64,000 nt of DNA, taken from contig NC_053037.3 of the NCBI RefSeq assembly GCF_002575655.3, positions 443,889,793 to 443,953,792 of the forward strand, written 5' to 3'. The position numbers and the translations under genes were made by a program. The stretch is from Aegilops tauschii subsp. strangulata. Lineage: Eukaryota; Streptophyta; Magnoliopsida; Poales; Poaceae. Below, piece after piece: positions 1-10,069 of this stretch (positions are counted from its first letter, which is position 1; each line of letters begins with the position of its first letter). The notes beneath the pieces are model-generated. The model searched no databases. It was given only the letters and a program-made list of their open reading frames with translations, and was not told the origin of the DNA.

Positions 1-4
1 TACA

Positions 5-1072
5 CTTCCGATGGAAGTCGGTCGTTGACCACATTGACCACGCCGCGCCGAGAGCACCAAGGCGGTGGATAACGGCGAGGCCTAGGAAGGGGACGACGCG
101 GAGCCGGGGAAGACACGGCAGTGGATGCCCACATGGAGAGGAGTACGAGGGTTCACTGGTTCGGCTGCGGCGTGAGGCTGCCGTCGCCGCAGAATAATAG
201 TGGGTGTGGGTGAGTAGAGGGATACCCTGGGCCAGCGGTGGGAGTAGTAGGGGGCGGTGAGGCCTCCGCGGCATCACAGCCGGCCACGAGAGGCAGGAGC
301 ACACGGCTCGACCGGCGCTGCTTTGGGCGGCTGGAGCAAGAAGACCAGAGGTTGAAGAAGCACTATGGCCGTTGGATGGACATCGTACGGTCACTGGAGC
401 TAGAGTCATTCATATTAACTAAGTTGATAAAGCCCTCCGTCCTCGTCAACTTAGTAGGCCCACAAGCCAGCCACCCACTATCGTGGGTCCCAGCTAGCAG
501 GGGGTATTCATTTTTTGGTGCGTAATAAGGAGCCACTTCCTTGCGTGCGAAGATATAGCTGGTGGGTCCGACCTGTCAGCGGGGGGGGGGGGCGTTTTTT
601 TCGCGAAATACAGAAGCCCTTCCCACGTACAGTGCACGTACAGTGCGTAATAAGGAGGAACTTTCCTTGCGTGTGACCATGGACCTCGTGGGTCCCAGCC
701 GTCAGGCTCTCCACGTACAGTCCTCTTCCGATGACTCTCGTATGTTGACCACACCGCGCCGAGTGCACCGAGGCGGTGGACGACGGCAAGGCCCCAGACT
801 GGAATGACCCGGAGATGGGGAAGACGCGGCAGTGGAGTCGCAGACGGAGAGGAGTGGGAAACTTGATTGGTTCGGGTGCGGGGGGGGGGGCCTACACTCG
901 GTAGAGAATAACAGGAGGTGCGGAGTGGAGGGATGTCCTGGCCGTTGGCGGGGTAGCGTTTCGCTGAGGAGCGCAAAACAACGCCATTGGACGCCGAAGG
1001 CTGGAGCAGGCGGTTCCGGCAGTGCTGGGGGAACAAGATGAGAGATTGAAGAAGAATGCTGGCCGTTGGATG
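5..1072. repeat. Diverged direct duplication of a GC-rich block
   Basis: Two related copies lie head to tail, about 5-378 and 724-1072. Shared blocks occur in the same order: CTTCCGATG at the start, a CCGCGCCGAG..GGCGGTGGA block, an 'agaggagt' block, and GGCCGTTGGATG at the end. Between them a smaller repeat (TAATAAGGAG..TTCCTTGCGTG) occurs at about 527 and 647. Reading frames across both copies are not conserved, so this looks like duplicated upstream or exon-1 DNA rather than a coding gene. Poly-G runs (581-592, 880-890) may be error-prone. Origin unknown. Confidence 0.6.
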
Positions 1073-1129
1073 TAAATCCAACGCCTTCTTAGGCTTCGAC
1101 CTACTGGCCCACATGTCAGCCAGTCCATT

Positions 1130-1812
1130 TGTTTTTTTAGTCCATTTGGTGGGCTGGGTGAAACAATGATGTAGCATCTATGCAGCCCATTTAAATCCCA
1201 TTTGCATTTTTCTCGAAATCCGCGGACTTGCTGGGCTGGGTGAAAATATCATGTTGGGCTAGACGGAGAAATGTTATAAAAACATAAACACATGATTGCA
1301 CGTTAGTAAAATCTTTGCAAGCTTATGTACGCAATCACTAGGAGTAAACTTGCCAAGTTATATATAAACAATTATTATTATTATTTTGTAAGAACTTTCA
1401 ACTTACGAAATAAAATATCAGTTTAATTTGATGAGTTAATAGTACGTGGGGTATTATTATTTTTTAGGCTAGACGTGGGACAGTTGAGTTGGTTCTAGGG
1501 GAAAGTACTGGGAGAAAACTCAGTTTACATCGAAAAAGAAAGTGGGAGAAAATTCAGAGACCTGCTGGGTCCACCTGAGGTGGGGAATATGTTGGGAGGA
1601 AGGAGATTCAAAGCACGGCAGCCGAGTGAACTAGTTTTTTTTACGGACAAGTGAACTAGTTTACATACATAAGCAAATAGCCACTAAAAAAGCAATCAGG
1701 TTAATGGGTTTTTAAAAGAAATATTTCGGACAAAACAGATAATTACGACACATAGGCTAATGCATGAAACACTCAGATGATAAAGGTGCTTATAAACAGA
1801 TAAAGTACAACA
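1130..1812. other. Intergenic AT-rich stretch, no gene seen
   Basis: Low-complexity AT-rich DNA with a short TTATTATTA tract. I see no coding potential. A small motif at 1614-1640 (CACGGCAGCC..GTGAACTAG) resembles the 31 bp repeat at 5970-6031. Confidence 0.5.
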
Positions 1813-1813
1813 T

Positions 1814-2369
1814 CTAGACCTTCTTGGCCCGCTTGATCATGACGCTGCGGCTATCCGTGTACTCGTCGGTTACGGGAAGCAGACACGCCCTCATGTCCAA
1901 GATCTTCCTGTACATGTCGTAGCATGCGTATGCGTCCTTGGTCATGTAGGTTATGTAGGCTGGATTCAGAGGTACCTCCCACGTGTTCAGGTCGTCTTCT
2001 TTCATGTTGGCGTACCAGGGGTCGATGATGGTCTCAGCGAGGTCAACCACGGAGCCCTTCTCCTACCCGTTGCTGATGATCTTGTATTGCTTCTGGATGT
2101 CGACAAGGTTGTTGCACCAGATGGCCGAATCGTCACGTTCTTCCTTCTCTCCACCATAGCGAAGGTGCAGTCGGCGCTGCCGATGAAATGGGCAAATGCT
2201 CCAGAACTTGGTGCAGCCATAGGACTGAGGCGAGGCAGAGCTTCACCGAGTCCGTGTCGTTGGTGTACATCACATTCAACTTGGTGCAGCCATAGGACTG
2301 AATGGCGAACTCAAAGGGGAACTCCTTGCTGAAGTCCATATCCAGCAGGCTCACCCCTCGGATCGCCAT
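1814..2369 (-). pseudogene. 3'-5' exonuclease (RNase H-like fold) domain protein, broken copy
   Basis: Read on the minus strand from 2369, the N-terminal part (FPFEFAIQSYGCTKLNVMY, then NDTDSV) resembles a large grass family of short proteins with a 3'-5' exonuclease-like (DEDD, Werner-type) domain. The C-terminal part (VDLAETIIDPWYANMK, KPAY-like TYMTKDAYACYDMY) ends at 1814 and belongs to the same family; KDAYACYDMY corresponds to the end of the exonuclease domain. The middle of the domain is missing, frames change near 2200, and an in-frame TAG lies at 2063-2065. A 24 bp duplication marks the deletion junction. Family assignment rests on remembered resemblance; non-function is clear from the breaks. 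Confidence 0.7.
2205..2301. repeat. 24 bp direct repeat at the pseudogene break
   Basis: An identical 24 bp block beginning AACTTGGTGCAGCC occurs at 2205-2228 and 2278-2301, both inside the exonuclease-like pseudogene. The second copy fits the coding sequence (SYGCTKL). The first sits where the protein loses its middle. This looks like filler DNA copied from nearby during end-joining repair. Confidence 0.75.
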
Positions 2370-2401
2370 TGGAGTCTCTTCGAGTGAACGAGTGTGTAGG
2401 C

Positions 2402-2812
2402 GGCGGCAACAGTTCGTTTTTCAGCTCTTGGGGAGCTGGATTCAACAGTAAGCTGAGTGTGTACAGGCGACAACAGTTACTACCCCTCCCTCGTCCGCTA
2501 CACGCCTGGTAGAAGATGCACCCTCGGCCACACGTCGGTTCACGAGCGGGTCTGTATTGGTACTGTAATAACAGGAGTTAGTGGTCACTTTACTTAAATT
2601 TAATTAGCTTTAATAGAAAATTATACTTAAAACAAGCAATGCATTCGCTCGTTCTATCAGTGCCACAGGATCAACATGCACAACAATTAGAATTATTATT
2701 CTCAGGACGCACACGATCAACACATTTGTCGCACTTTCACAAAGATAATACTACCAAGTTTGAACTGTTTGTTATGGTTGTTGTCCTCTGCATCATCATG
2801 CCGTGTTTCCTA
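2402..2812. other. No recognisable feature
   Basis: Region upstream of the exonuclease-like pseudogene (that gene reads leftwards). A GC-rich part (2400-2560) is followed by AT-rich DNA. No promoter, ORF or repeat could be supported. Confidence 0.4.
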
Positions 2813-3150
2813 GCTTGCAAGATTAAGAACCAACAAATAAGATCCAAATAATAAGTACAACAAAGATGCCTACACATCTCATTGATTCCCAGCTTGCAAG
2901 ATTCAGAACCAACAAATAAGATCCAAATAATAAGTACAAGAAAGATGCCTACACATCTCATTGATTCCTAGCTTGCAAGATTCAGAACCAACAAATAAGA
3001 TCCAAATAATAAGTACAACAAAGATGCCTACACATCTCACTGATTCCCAGGTTGCAAGATTCAGAACCAACAAATAAGATTCAAATAATAAGTACAACAA
3101 AGATGCCTACACATCTCACTGATTCCCAGCTTGCAAGCTTCAGAACCAAC
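2813..3150. repeat. 79 bp tandem repeat, about 4.3 copies
   Basis: The anchor GCTTGCAAG recurs at 2813, 2892, 2971, 3050 (GGTTGCAAG) and 3129, an exact 79 bp period. Each unit includes ACCAACAAATAAGAT and AGATGCCTACACATCTCA. Units are nearly identical, so the array expanded recently or is kept homogeneous. The period is not a multiple of three and so is not coding. It lies just past module copy A. Confidence 0.92.
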
Positions 3151-3500
3151 CCATTAGAGCCTTTTGATAAAGTGAATATCGGGATTAAATCCATCTTGGC
3201 TAGCCATGTCATACAATCGAAGAACTTGGCAAATGCTCTTGACCGTCACAACATCTGTAGTTGAGTATTCCTGTTTGCACAACGCAGATAATAGAGAGCA
3301 TGATTACTATAATACTGGCACCAGTGGAAGTCAATCTGCAGCTCCACTCGATGATTCAATTCATGCCACTTTTTCTGCAGTTCACTGAAATGAAGCAAAG
3401 ATTGCATCATTCAGCTACGGCTCATCTTGCAAAGGCTAATAAAATGTTGCACGAGATTACCAGCAGAATTTGACGGAGATTTTGGAAACTCCAATCACCA

Positions 3501-3604
3501 TTTTGTGCAGTTCCACCAAAATTGAGAGATGTTGCCCATGTAACATTTTAGTTGAACTGCACAAGACACTCATTCCAAAAAAGTGTTTTGTGCAGTTCAC
3601 CAAA
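3501..3604. repeat. Motif cluster and hairpin (GAACTGCACAA), copy A
   Basis: Three copies of the motif lie here: minus at 3501-3522 (TTTTGTGCAGTTCCACC), plus at 3546-3567 (AGTTGAACTGCACAAGAC) and minus at 3584-3604 (GTTTTGTGCAGTTCACC). The second and third face each other and can pair into a hairpin with a short loop. The equivalent hairpin exists in copy C at 39602-39664. Confidence 0.75.
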
Positions 3605-4204
3605 AGGTCACAATAGCAACAAGGTGAAGTGGATATCCCTATCTGCACAAAAAGATAGAAAGTAAACAGTTGCTGGTCAATAAGAATATACGAAACATAT
3701 ACAAAATGAAAAGAAGCATCTTAATTATGTTCATGGCAATCACGCAAGGATAGTAGAAATTTTAAAAGTCAGCAATGCTTCATGTTACCAGAAGCATTAC
3801 GATCAACAATGAGATTCCTCAAATATGGGATTACTTTAATGGTGGCATTGCTTGTTTACCAGACACAGTAAATCAACAGCAGCTAAAGAGTTGGTTTAAG
3901 GGCATGGGACCGTGGGGACACCAGGACACTCAGCAGCGTAAAGGAGCAACTTACTTATCATACTGGGGAAAACAGCATGAGTGCCATTTGTAACACAGTT
4001 TAATTGCATCTTATCACTGGAGGCATTAGATTAACAATAACACTGGTTAGACATGTCCCTAAGGTAACAGTGTGATCGCTTCATTTTACATGCGCCCTTA
4101 CATTAACAACAGCAAAAGGTTTGTATAAGGACATGCGACAGTGGACGCATCAGCACAATGTACCTACAAGGAGGCATAAAGTGGTGATGCCGAGTTTGTT
4201 CATG

Positions 4205-4506
4205 CTATGTGAGGGCAGCAAACCTAATCCTGGAGACCTTGTACTATGTGAGGGCAGCAAATCAAATCCTGGAGACCTTTTACTATGTGAGGGCAGCAAA
4301 TCTAATCCTGGAGACCTTTTACTATGTGAGGGCAACAAATCTAATCTTGGAGACCTTTTACTATGTGAGGGCAGCAAATCTAATCCTGAGACCTTTTACT
4401 ATGTGAGGGCAGCAAATCTAATCCTGAGACCTTTTACTATGTGAGGGCAGCAAATCTAATCCTGGAGACCTTTTACTATGTGATGGCAGCAAATCTAATC
4501 CTGGAC
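4205..4506. repeat. 39 bp minisatellite, 8 units
   Basis: CTATGTGAGGGCAGCAAA begins each unit; lengths are 39, 39, 39, 39, 38, 38 and 39 bp before the last, variant unit (TGATGGCAGC). Most units are multiples of three and keep an open frame (13-residue repeats of the LCEGSKSNPGDLL type on the + strand), but the 38 bp units break it. Copy C has a single reverse-complement unit at about 38790-38830, so the expansion is specific to copy A. Confidence 0.93.
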
Positions 4507-5230
4507 ATACTCGGTTGACTTGTCCACCAGCCGCCACTTTCTATCCTTTTTTCAACCAATAATAGATCTGTTCCTTATCCAGTTTGTACTGCATTTTCCC
4601 ATTATTTCCCTTTTCAGCCAAGAGACCGGTTGGGTATCCGGTCTCTACTACTTTCACCACATTATTTCCTCTTTGAATCAAGTCCTAGATTCATGCTACA
4701 ACTTTCCCCCCTTTCTTCATTGTTTGAACAAAGCCCTAGATTCGAATGCATGAAGTAGCTTTACCTCTAATAATACTAAAAATTTAGGTGGCTTTGGAAG
4801 AGCTGATGGGAGTAGAAAAAGACGCACATGTAGACACGTGGGGAGCTGGGGCAGTAAAGCAAGGCCGCTTTCGAAGAACTTATACCTGAGGGTCGCCGGG
4901 ATGTCGGCGGCGGCAGGTCGGATCTGCGGACAATACGGCAGGGAGGAAGAAGGGTCGGAGGACCTCCCGAGTCGGCGCTGTGTCAGAGAGAACTGCACGG
5001 GCAGAGGATCGGGCCCCTCCGGCAGCTGTGGGTTTCCTCCCTCGGCGGCGATGACCGCGTGAACGATGCACCTTTTAGTCCTCTACGCACACCGGCCGAA
5101 GCGATCCGGCAGGATCTGTGACCAGCAGTGAGCAGAGAGAAAATGTCGCTACCGCTATCTTGTTTATATCTGGAGAGGATGAGAGAATGAAGAGGGCAAC
5201 CCTAGTAAAGCAAGCGCTCAAGCCCCTGCG

Positions 5231-5245
5231 TCCATATATAGCGGA
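5231..5245 (-). promoter_or_regulatory. TATA-like box of module copy A
   Basis: The minus strand reads GCTATATATGGACG, about 50-60 bp upstream of the aligned start of exon-1 homology. Copy C has CACTATATATATACACGC at the same place. Position and conservation between copies support a core promoter. Confidence 0.5.
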
Positions 5246-5259
5246 GTGATTATCTTTTT

Positions 5260-5792
5260 TCTCTCCACAACAAGCGTTTCAATTTGTGTACGTGGCATTA
5301 AAGAAAAGAAACTCTCTATTTAAGGTGACTATTGTACGACTCCTACTTACTACTAGTAGTACTACAGTATTGTTCACTTGTGTTCCCCGCCCCTCCATTC
5401 ATTGAACAACCCCACGGGTGAATAAACATACAGTAAGTACTGTATTTATATAGAACGAACAAGCTTGAACTATTTTCGCGTAGTTAAAAGTTGAGGGCGG
5501 GGCTTTTCCCGGGCAGTACGCGTGACAGTTTTCGGGTAGGCGGTTTGACAGAGAGGCGAGGAGGGTGAGCGAGTGGGGTTGTGCGATTTGACGGCGTGTG
5601 ACTACTGGAAAGACTTGTGATATGACCACTCACTATAGTCATCAATTACTGGCGCTCCGACCGGGGTGATGCCCCCCTTCCGTTTCGCGCTCTAATCTGG
5701 TGCATGACACGTCGACCCGGATGCTGGCTCTCCCACATGTCGGAGTAGTAAGAAGGAGCAAAGAATGATGCGGTATATACCAGTACTATACT
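5260..5792. other. Upstream region of module A, no gene seen
   Basis: Mixed composition with several CTAGTAGTA-like short repeats near 5345-5370. No convincing coding region; small frames on both strands look like chance. Confidence 0.4.
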
Positions 5793-5794
5793 AC

Positions 5795-5950
5795 TCCCTC
5801 CGTTCCTAAATATAAGTCTTTGGAGAGATTTCACTATGGACCTCATACGGAGAAAAATGAGTGAATCTACACATAAAATGCATCTATATACATCCGTATG
5901 TGGTCCACAGTGAAATATCTACGAAGACTTATATTTAGGAACGGAGGGAG
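5795..5950. mobile_element. Stowaway (Tc1/mariner) MITE, 156 bp
   Basis: Terminal inverted repeats begin CTCCCTCCGTTCCTAAATAT and close with the matching reverse complement ending GGAACGGAGGGAG. TA target duplications lie at 5793-5794 and 5951-5952. The whole element folds into a hairpin. It has no coding capacity; mobilisation would depend on a mariner transposase elsewhere. Confidence 0.95.
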
Positions 5951-5969
5951 TACTACTCAGGTTGGAGGA

Positions 5970-6031
5970 GTGCGAACCACGGCAGCCCAGTGAACCAGCA
6001 GTGCGAACCACGGTAGCCCAGTGAACCAGCA
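5970..6031. repeat. 31 bp tandem repeat, 2 copies
   Basis: GTGCGAACCACGGCAGCCCA.. is repeated at 5970-6000 and 6001-6031 with one substitution. A diverged relative occurs at 1614-1640. Function unknown. Confidence 0.9.
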
Positions 6032-6269
6032 GTAGAAAACAATGTGGTGATATGGCCATAAAAAACAATGTGCTATGGTCCACACTGTAGCATGTACAGT
6101 AACACTCCTCTTTGTTTGGATCCCTGAGTTAGAGCTAGTTTGGGTTGAAATAGCCTCAAATTATCGAAACAAGAGTGGTTAGTTTGAGCTAATTTGCTCT
6201 AACCCAGCTAAAAAAACTAGCCCGGTGGAGAGGTTCTAATTGGGTTAGTTATCCTCGGGCCCACTAAAA

Positions 6270-6660
6270 GAGAACTAAAAAAATCTCCCCTGCCCGCACC
6301 AGATCGCTCCCCCCTCTCGCACGACTCCTCTCTGTTCCCCATAGGGCCACTCGCCCTCTCTCTCCTCTGGCCGCCCTCTCCTTCCGGCCTCCGCCGCCCT
6401 ACTCCGGCCGCCCTCTCCCTCCGGCCTTCGAAGGTCGCCCCGCTCCCCCTTCACCAGTCGTTTTTCTCCCTCTGTCGTGCGCGGCAGCGGCGCATCTACC
6501 AGGGAGGTCACGAGAGGGGTGAGTTTGTTCGTTCCTTCTCTGTCTCACGGCCATATCATTGACCTTGCTTGCTCTAGCGCTAATTCTAATTTGGAAAAGT
6601 AGATCCTGATCAAACTTGGTATAGATTTTTGGTGCACGCATGGAATTTTTTGATGCTGCT
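6270..6660. other. CT/GC-rich exon-like block, unassigned
   Basis: A pyrimidine-rich, GC-rich block (6290-6500) with repeated GGCCGCCCTCTCC is followed by CGAGAGGGGTGAGTTTG, a possible 5' splice site near 6520. This is the typical look of a grass 5' UTR or first exon, but no open frame or family could be recognised. Confidence 0.3.
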
Positions 6661-6677
6661 TGAGGAGGTAATAAATC

Positions 6678-6886
6678 TTTCTAGAGGCCCAAAGATTCAG
6701 GTCACCTTTCTAGGTATTTCAATTTCAGGCCTGCATTATTTCTAGAGGCCCAAAGATTCAGTTCACCTTTCTAGGTATTTCAGTTTCAGGCTTGCATTAT
6801 TTCTAGAGGCCCAAAGATTCAGTTCACCTTTCTAGGTATTTTTGTTACAGGCTTGCATTATTTCTAGAGGCCCAAAGATTAAGTTC
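6678..6886. repeat. 61 bp tandem repeat, 3.4 copies
   Basis: TTTCTAGAGGCCCAAAGATT starts at 6678, 6739, 6800 and 6861, an exact 61 bp period. Each unit ends with a polypyrimidine-like TTTCA..CAGGC. Not coding. Confidence 0.93.
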
Positions 6887-6889
6887 CCA

Positions 6890-7268
6890 GTCGGCGGCAA
6901 GCGGCCCTGCTACCCATGCCGGTGTCGACCTCAACTGGCAAGGGCCGGCGTCGGAGGGGTTTCCGGGGCTTGGGCTCTACAGAGCCTTCCTCCAGAGCGA
7001 CGATGGCGAGCTCCTCCCTCGGTGCGTGAGGGGCTCCGGGCTCCCTCCCTATCATGAATGACTTCCGTGATGAGTTAGCTCATTCTTTGTTTCATGAAGT
7101 GTTTTTTTATTTTGTGAAGCTTGATTGACGACTTGTATGTTTAAGTGGGACATCTCATTTGTATGGACAAAGTAAAAATTATTATGTTTTGCATGCTTGA
7201 TTTGTATAGATGGTTCGTTTATGTCAATTGTGAGCGGGAGGAGGCCACAGAAGAGCCGGCCACACCAA
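6890..7268. other. GC-rich exon-like block then AT-rich DNA, unassigned
   Basis: 6890-7050 is GC-rich with a short open frame on the + strand. 7060-7260 is AT-rich. No recognisable protein and no continuity with neighbours. Confidence 0.3.
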
Positions 7269-7613
7269 GAGGGTGCTTGGATCCAAGGGACTTATTTTAG
7301 TCTGACTAAAAATAGTCTCTTTAAGAGGCTAAAGTTCCAAGCACCCCTGACTAAAGAGGGGCTAAACTAGTCTTGAGACTAAAAATTTTTAGTCAGGGGT
7401 ACCCCTACTAAAATGTGGATTAGTCCTCTCTCTCCTCATTTAACTCCTCTCCTTTAACACAGGCGAGTTCTGGATTGGAGGGTTTGGAGGATAATAAATG
7501 CTCATTAACTTGATTTTAGTCTCTTTAGTATTTGGATCCAAGCATGGGTGAGGCTACCAAGTTTTAGTCCCACTACTTTTAGTCATGGAACTAAAACGTA
7601 TCCAAGCACCCTC
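7269..7613. mobile_element. Tourist-like (PIF/Harbinger) MITE, 345 bp
   Basis: Ends are GAGGGTGCTTGGATCC and GTATCCAAGCACCCTC, flanked by CAA on both sides (7266-7268 and 7614-7616), a 3 bp target duplication as for PIF/Harbinger. Internal TTTTAGTC blocks are shared with the element at 38993-39336, which is almost the same length. Non-coding. Confidence 0.85.
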
Positions 7614-7692
7614 CAAATCCGGCAGGAAATAGGGTCCAAAGTAGTCAAATGATTGAGATAGAGCATTTATTGTCAATCTAACCCTGCCATCC

Positions 7693-7835
7693 ATACACCT
7701 CTTTGGTTTAGAGTTAGTTCAGGGCTAGAATCTAACTCTAACCTCCAACTGAGTTAGACTTCTCCTTGTCTTGGTTCATCGCCATCATACTTTCCCCATT
7801 CCTGTGTTTTCAGTATCCTGCGAATCAAAGAGGCC
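7693..7835. mobile_element. Possible second Tourist-like MITE
   Basis: Begins ACACCTCTTTGGTTTAG and ends AATCAAAGAGGCCCT, roughly inverted ends. The right end is repeated at 7852-7866, so the true boundary is unclear. No clean target duplication seen. Confidence 0.4.
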
Positions 7836-7869
7836 CTTTTTTTGCGGGAAAATCAAAGAGGCCCTTAGA

Positions 7870-8456
7870 CTGGTTTCGGTTCGGTCATTTTTTATAAACG
7901 TGTTATGTCCAAAATTTAATGAACGTGCTCCGGTTTCCACGAAAATAATCCGGTTTCATGTAGTAATTCATTCATTTATTTATTCTTCTGCGGGGGGTTT
8001 GCATGTAATTCGTGAGGTCTGAACTGTAAAGTACCCCGGCATATGCTCCGAGTCGTGCATGCACTATGACCCAGATGCTCTATGTCCCACATGTCGGCGA
8101 ATGGGAGCACGTGGAAATAGCCTAGGAGTACATATAGGAGGATAAATGCGTGAAATAATATGTACTGTGAAGCGTAGCCGCGGTTCGAAAAGGAGACCTA
8201 AAGTGATGACAGCTATAGGTCGTACGCACCCAACTAGTGGTACTAGACATACGACTAATTTTTCCCTCAAAAAAAATAGAGGCACGAGTGCTCAGCGGGT
8301 CCCATCTGACAACAGCGTCCGTGCTACAACTAGCTCTCCTCGCTCGTTTCTCTCTTCTAATTCTAAACTCGGCTGACGCCCGGTGGGCGGGGTGGGTTTG
8401 CTCAACTGCAGCCCCACCTCACAGTGAAAACGTTACGACTGGAATAAAAATGCCAT
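7870..8456. other. No recognisable gene
   Basis: Mixed composition with only short overlapping frames. A block near 8050-8100 (GATGCTCTATGTCCCACATGT) resembles 5715-5745, suggesting another diverged local duplication. Confidence 0.35.
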
Positions 8457-8459
8457 ATA

Positions 8460-8626
8460 CTCCCTCCGTTCATAAATATAAGCCTTTTTAGATACTATTT
8501 CAAATGGAATACGGCATACAGATGTATGTAGACATAGTTTAGAGTGTAGATTCACTCATTTTGCTCCGTATGTAGTAGTCACTTGCTGGAATCTTTAGAA
8601 AGACTTATATTTGGGAACGGAGGGAG
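8460..8626. mobile_element. Stowaway MITE, 167 bp
   Basis: CTCCCTCCGTTCATAAATAT at the left and TTGGGAACGGAGGGAG at the right, flanked by TA (8458-8459, 8627-8628). Same family as 5795-5950 and 16911-17071. Non-coding foldback element. Confidence 0.93.
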
Positions 8627-8750
8627 TACTATACTAATAAAACATTAAGGCCACAAGGCGATGCACTGCTGGTTACAGGAGGCAAGAAGAGATGCATCCA
8701 TCGATGACGTCCACCTCCTCGACTCGGGGCGCCGGCCCACCGAACGGCGC

Positions 8751-9506
8751 CTAAGTAGCAGCGGCTTTCGTGGCCAGGTCGACGTGCTTCTGAACAATGG
8801 CGTCCAAAGATTCCAGCCGCTGGAAGAAGGCCAACGTCTTTCTGTCCTCGCTTGCCTTGTAGTGGCCTATGTAGACGATTTCCTCGTAGACGTGGATGTG
8901 CAGGTCGACGGTTTCTTGCATGGCGAGGCGCTGCGCGGCGAGCGCGGCCTCGAGGTGCACATTCTTCGTCGCGACCTCCGGCACCTGCAAGGCCACCAGG
9001 GCTTGAAAGAGTTCGTCACCATGGAGGCTGATGAGGGTGGCAGGCAATGAGGAGCCTGGGCGCGCGGGCTGGAGAATTACGGCAAGGTCGTCCGCGCGCT
9101 TCTTGACGGCGGTGAACTTGCGGATGGAGTTGACCATCATGTCGTCCATGCGAGAGGTGAAGCCGGCGTACACATTCTTCGTCGCGACCTCTGGCAGCTA
9201 CAGGGCCACCAGGGCTTGAAAGAGTTCGTCACCATGGAGGCCGATGAGGGTGGCAGGCAATGAGGAGCCTGGGCGCGCGGGCTGGAGCAGTACGGCAAGG
9301 TCGTCCGCGCGCTTCTTGACGGCGGTGAACTTGCGGATGGAGTTGACCATCATGTCGTCCATGCGAGAGGTGAAGCCGGGGTCAGCGAGGGCTACGATGC
9401 CTGCGGTCGCCAGCACCGTCTGGAAATGCTGCGCGGTGCGGGGCCGCAGGCCGGTGCCTTGGATGATTTGGCACAGCCGACTGCCGCTCGCGTCCATCGC
9501 CTCCAT
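8751..9506 (-). pseudogene. Uncharacterised single-exon protein with internal tandem duplication and one stop
   Basis: Reads leftwards from ATG at 9506 (PMEAMDASGSRLCQIIQGTG) to a stop at 8751, 252 codons in one frame. A 213 bp (71-codon) segment is duplicated in frame (8958-9170 and 9171-9383), so GFTSRMDDMMVNSIRKFTAV occurs twice. The only interruption is TAG at 9198-9200, in the upstream copy; the downstream copy has CAG there. The predicted protein is mainly helical with no signal peptide or membrane segment. I believe it belongs to a grass-specific family of unknown function but do not recognise a domain. A TATA-like box lies about 95 bp upstream. Without the duplication the product would be about 180 residues. 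Confidence 0.6.
8958..9383. repeat. 213 bp in-frame tandem duplication
   Basis: CACATTCTTCGTCGCGACCT starts at 8958 and again at 9171; the copies differ at a handful of sites, including the one that makes a stop in the right copy. The period is a multiple of three. Confidence 0.95.
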
Positions 9507-9599
9507 AGGTGCTTGTGGCTTTTGGTCACTTGGTCTTGGATTGGCGTGAGCAGCGTTGTGCAGAGACTTGGGAGTAGATGGATTGGAGTGGTGGGGCGC

Positions 9600-9612
9600 C
9601 TTTATTATATGA
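9600..9612 (-). promoter_or_regulatory. TATA-like box for the 8751-9506 gene
   Basis: The minus strand reads CTCATATAATAAAGG about 95 bp upstream of the ATG, at a spacing typical of a short grass 5' UTR. Confidence 0.5.
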
Positions 9613-9774
9613 GAGTCCAAACTCTGTTGCATTCACATCGTGCTGGCTCTATTCTGCTTCTCCAATTAATTCCCTCTGCATGTAATTGAGGATGCATCAT
9701 TGACCGTTCAACGTCTCGGGAACCGCTACCCTCTCCCTCCTTGGCATTCAAGCACCTATGGACCCGTCGACGAC

Positions 9775-9898
9775 GAGGTGCCTATGGTGACTTTGTAAAT
9801 TTCAAGATGATAGTGCCGTGTGTGTGTGCGTTCATAGAGGTGAGTGTATGCGCGTGTATATGAGCGCTTGCATTTGTACTGTGTAAAAAAACGTAAAT
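9775..9898 (+). mobile_element. Possible retroposon (LINE/SINE) 3' tail
   Basis: A GT-rich block (GTGTGTGTGCGTTCATAG, GTATGCGCGTGTATATGAGC, TTGTACTGTGT) ends in an A run at 9885-9891. Similar tails occur at the 3' end of dispersed grass retroposons. No body of an element is visible to its left, so it would be 5'-truncated. Tentative. Confidence 0.35.
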
Positions 9899-9969
9899 GC
9901 GTGTCAAAAAGAGACTAGTCAGTATACTCAATATTGTGCACCTCGGAGAGGAAAATGATAGAACTAGTA

Positions 9970-10060
9970 CATATTTATTTACGGTGCAGATTCACTCATT
10001 TTGCTCCATATGTACTCCGTCTCGGTGTAGTCTAGTCACTTGTTGAAATCTCTAGAAGGG
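9970..10060. mobile_element. Stowaway MITE remnant
   Basis: GTGCAGATTCACTCATTTTG..CTCC and CACTTGTTGAAATCTCTAGA match the middle of the neighbouring Stowaway family, but both termini are degraded. Confidence 0.55.
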
Positions 10061-10069
10061 CAAATACTC

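Larger units (their letters stand above)
3400..5250 (-). pseudogene. Module copy A: 5' part of a local gene family (promoter, GC-rich exon 1, introns)
   Basis: On the minus strand a TATA-like CTATATATGG (near 5240) is followed by a GC-rich exon of about 250 bp ending in CCCTCAG/GTATAAG (near 4885), a good splice donor. AT-rich intron-like DNA follows, with a 39 bp minisatellite and several copies of the GGTGGAACTGCACAAAA motif. The same order of blocks is found at 38050-39700 on the + strand (copy C), and exon 1 also matches 32400-32830 (copy B). No long frame is conserved in exon 1, so it may be untranslated or decayed. I do not recognise the protein here; copy C suggests a B3-type gene. Non-function is likely but not proven. 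Confidence 0.5.

Noticed and set aside
494..1177. A 227-codon minus-strand frame as a gene
   Set aside because: It crosses the poly-G run and both duplicated blocks without conservation between copies and has no recognisable domain.
4205..4506. A CRISPR array
   Set aside because: Repeats are contiguous without unique spacers, in plant DNA; it is a minisatellite.
7571..7580. CACTACTTTT as a left CACTA terminus
   Set aside because: It lies inside a Tourist MITE with its own ends and target copies.
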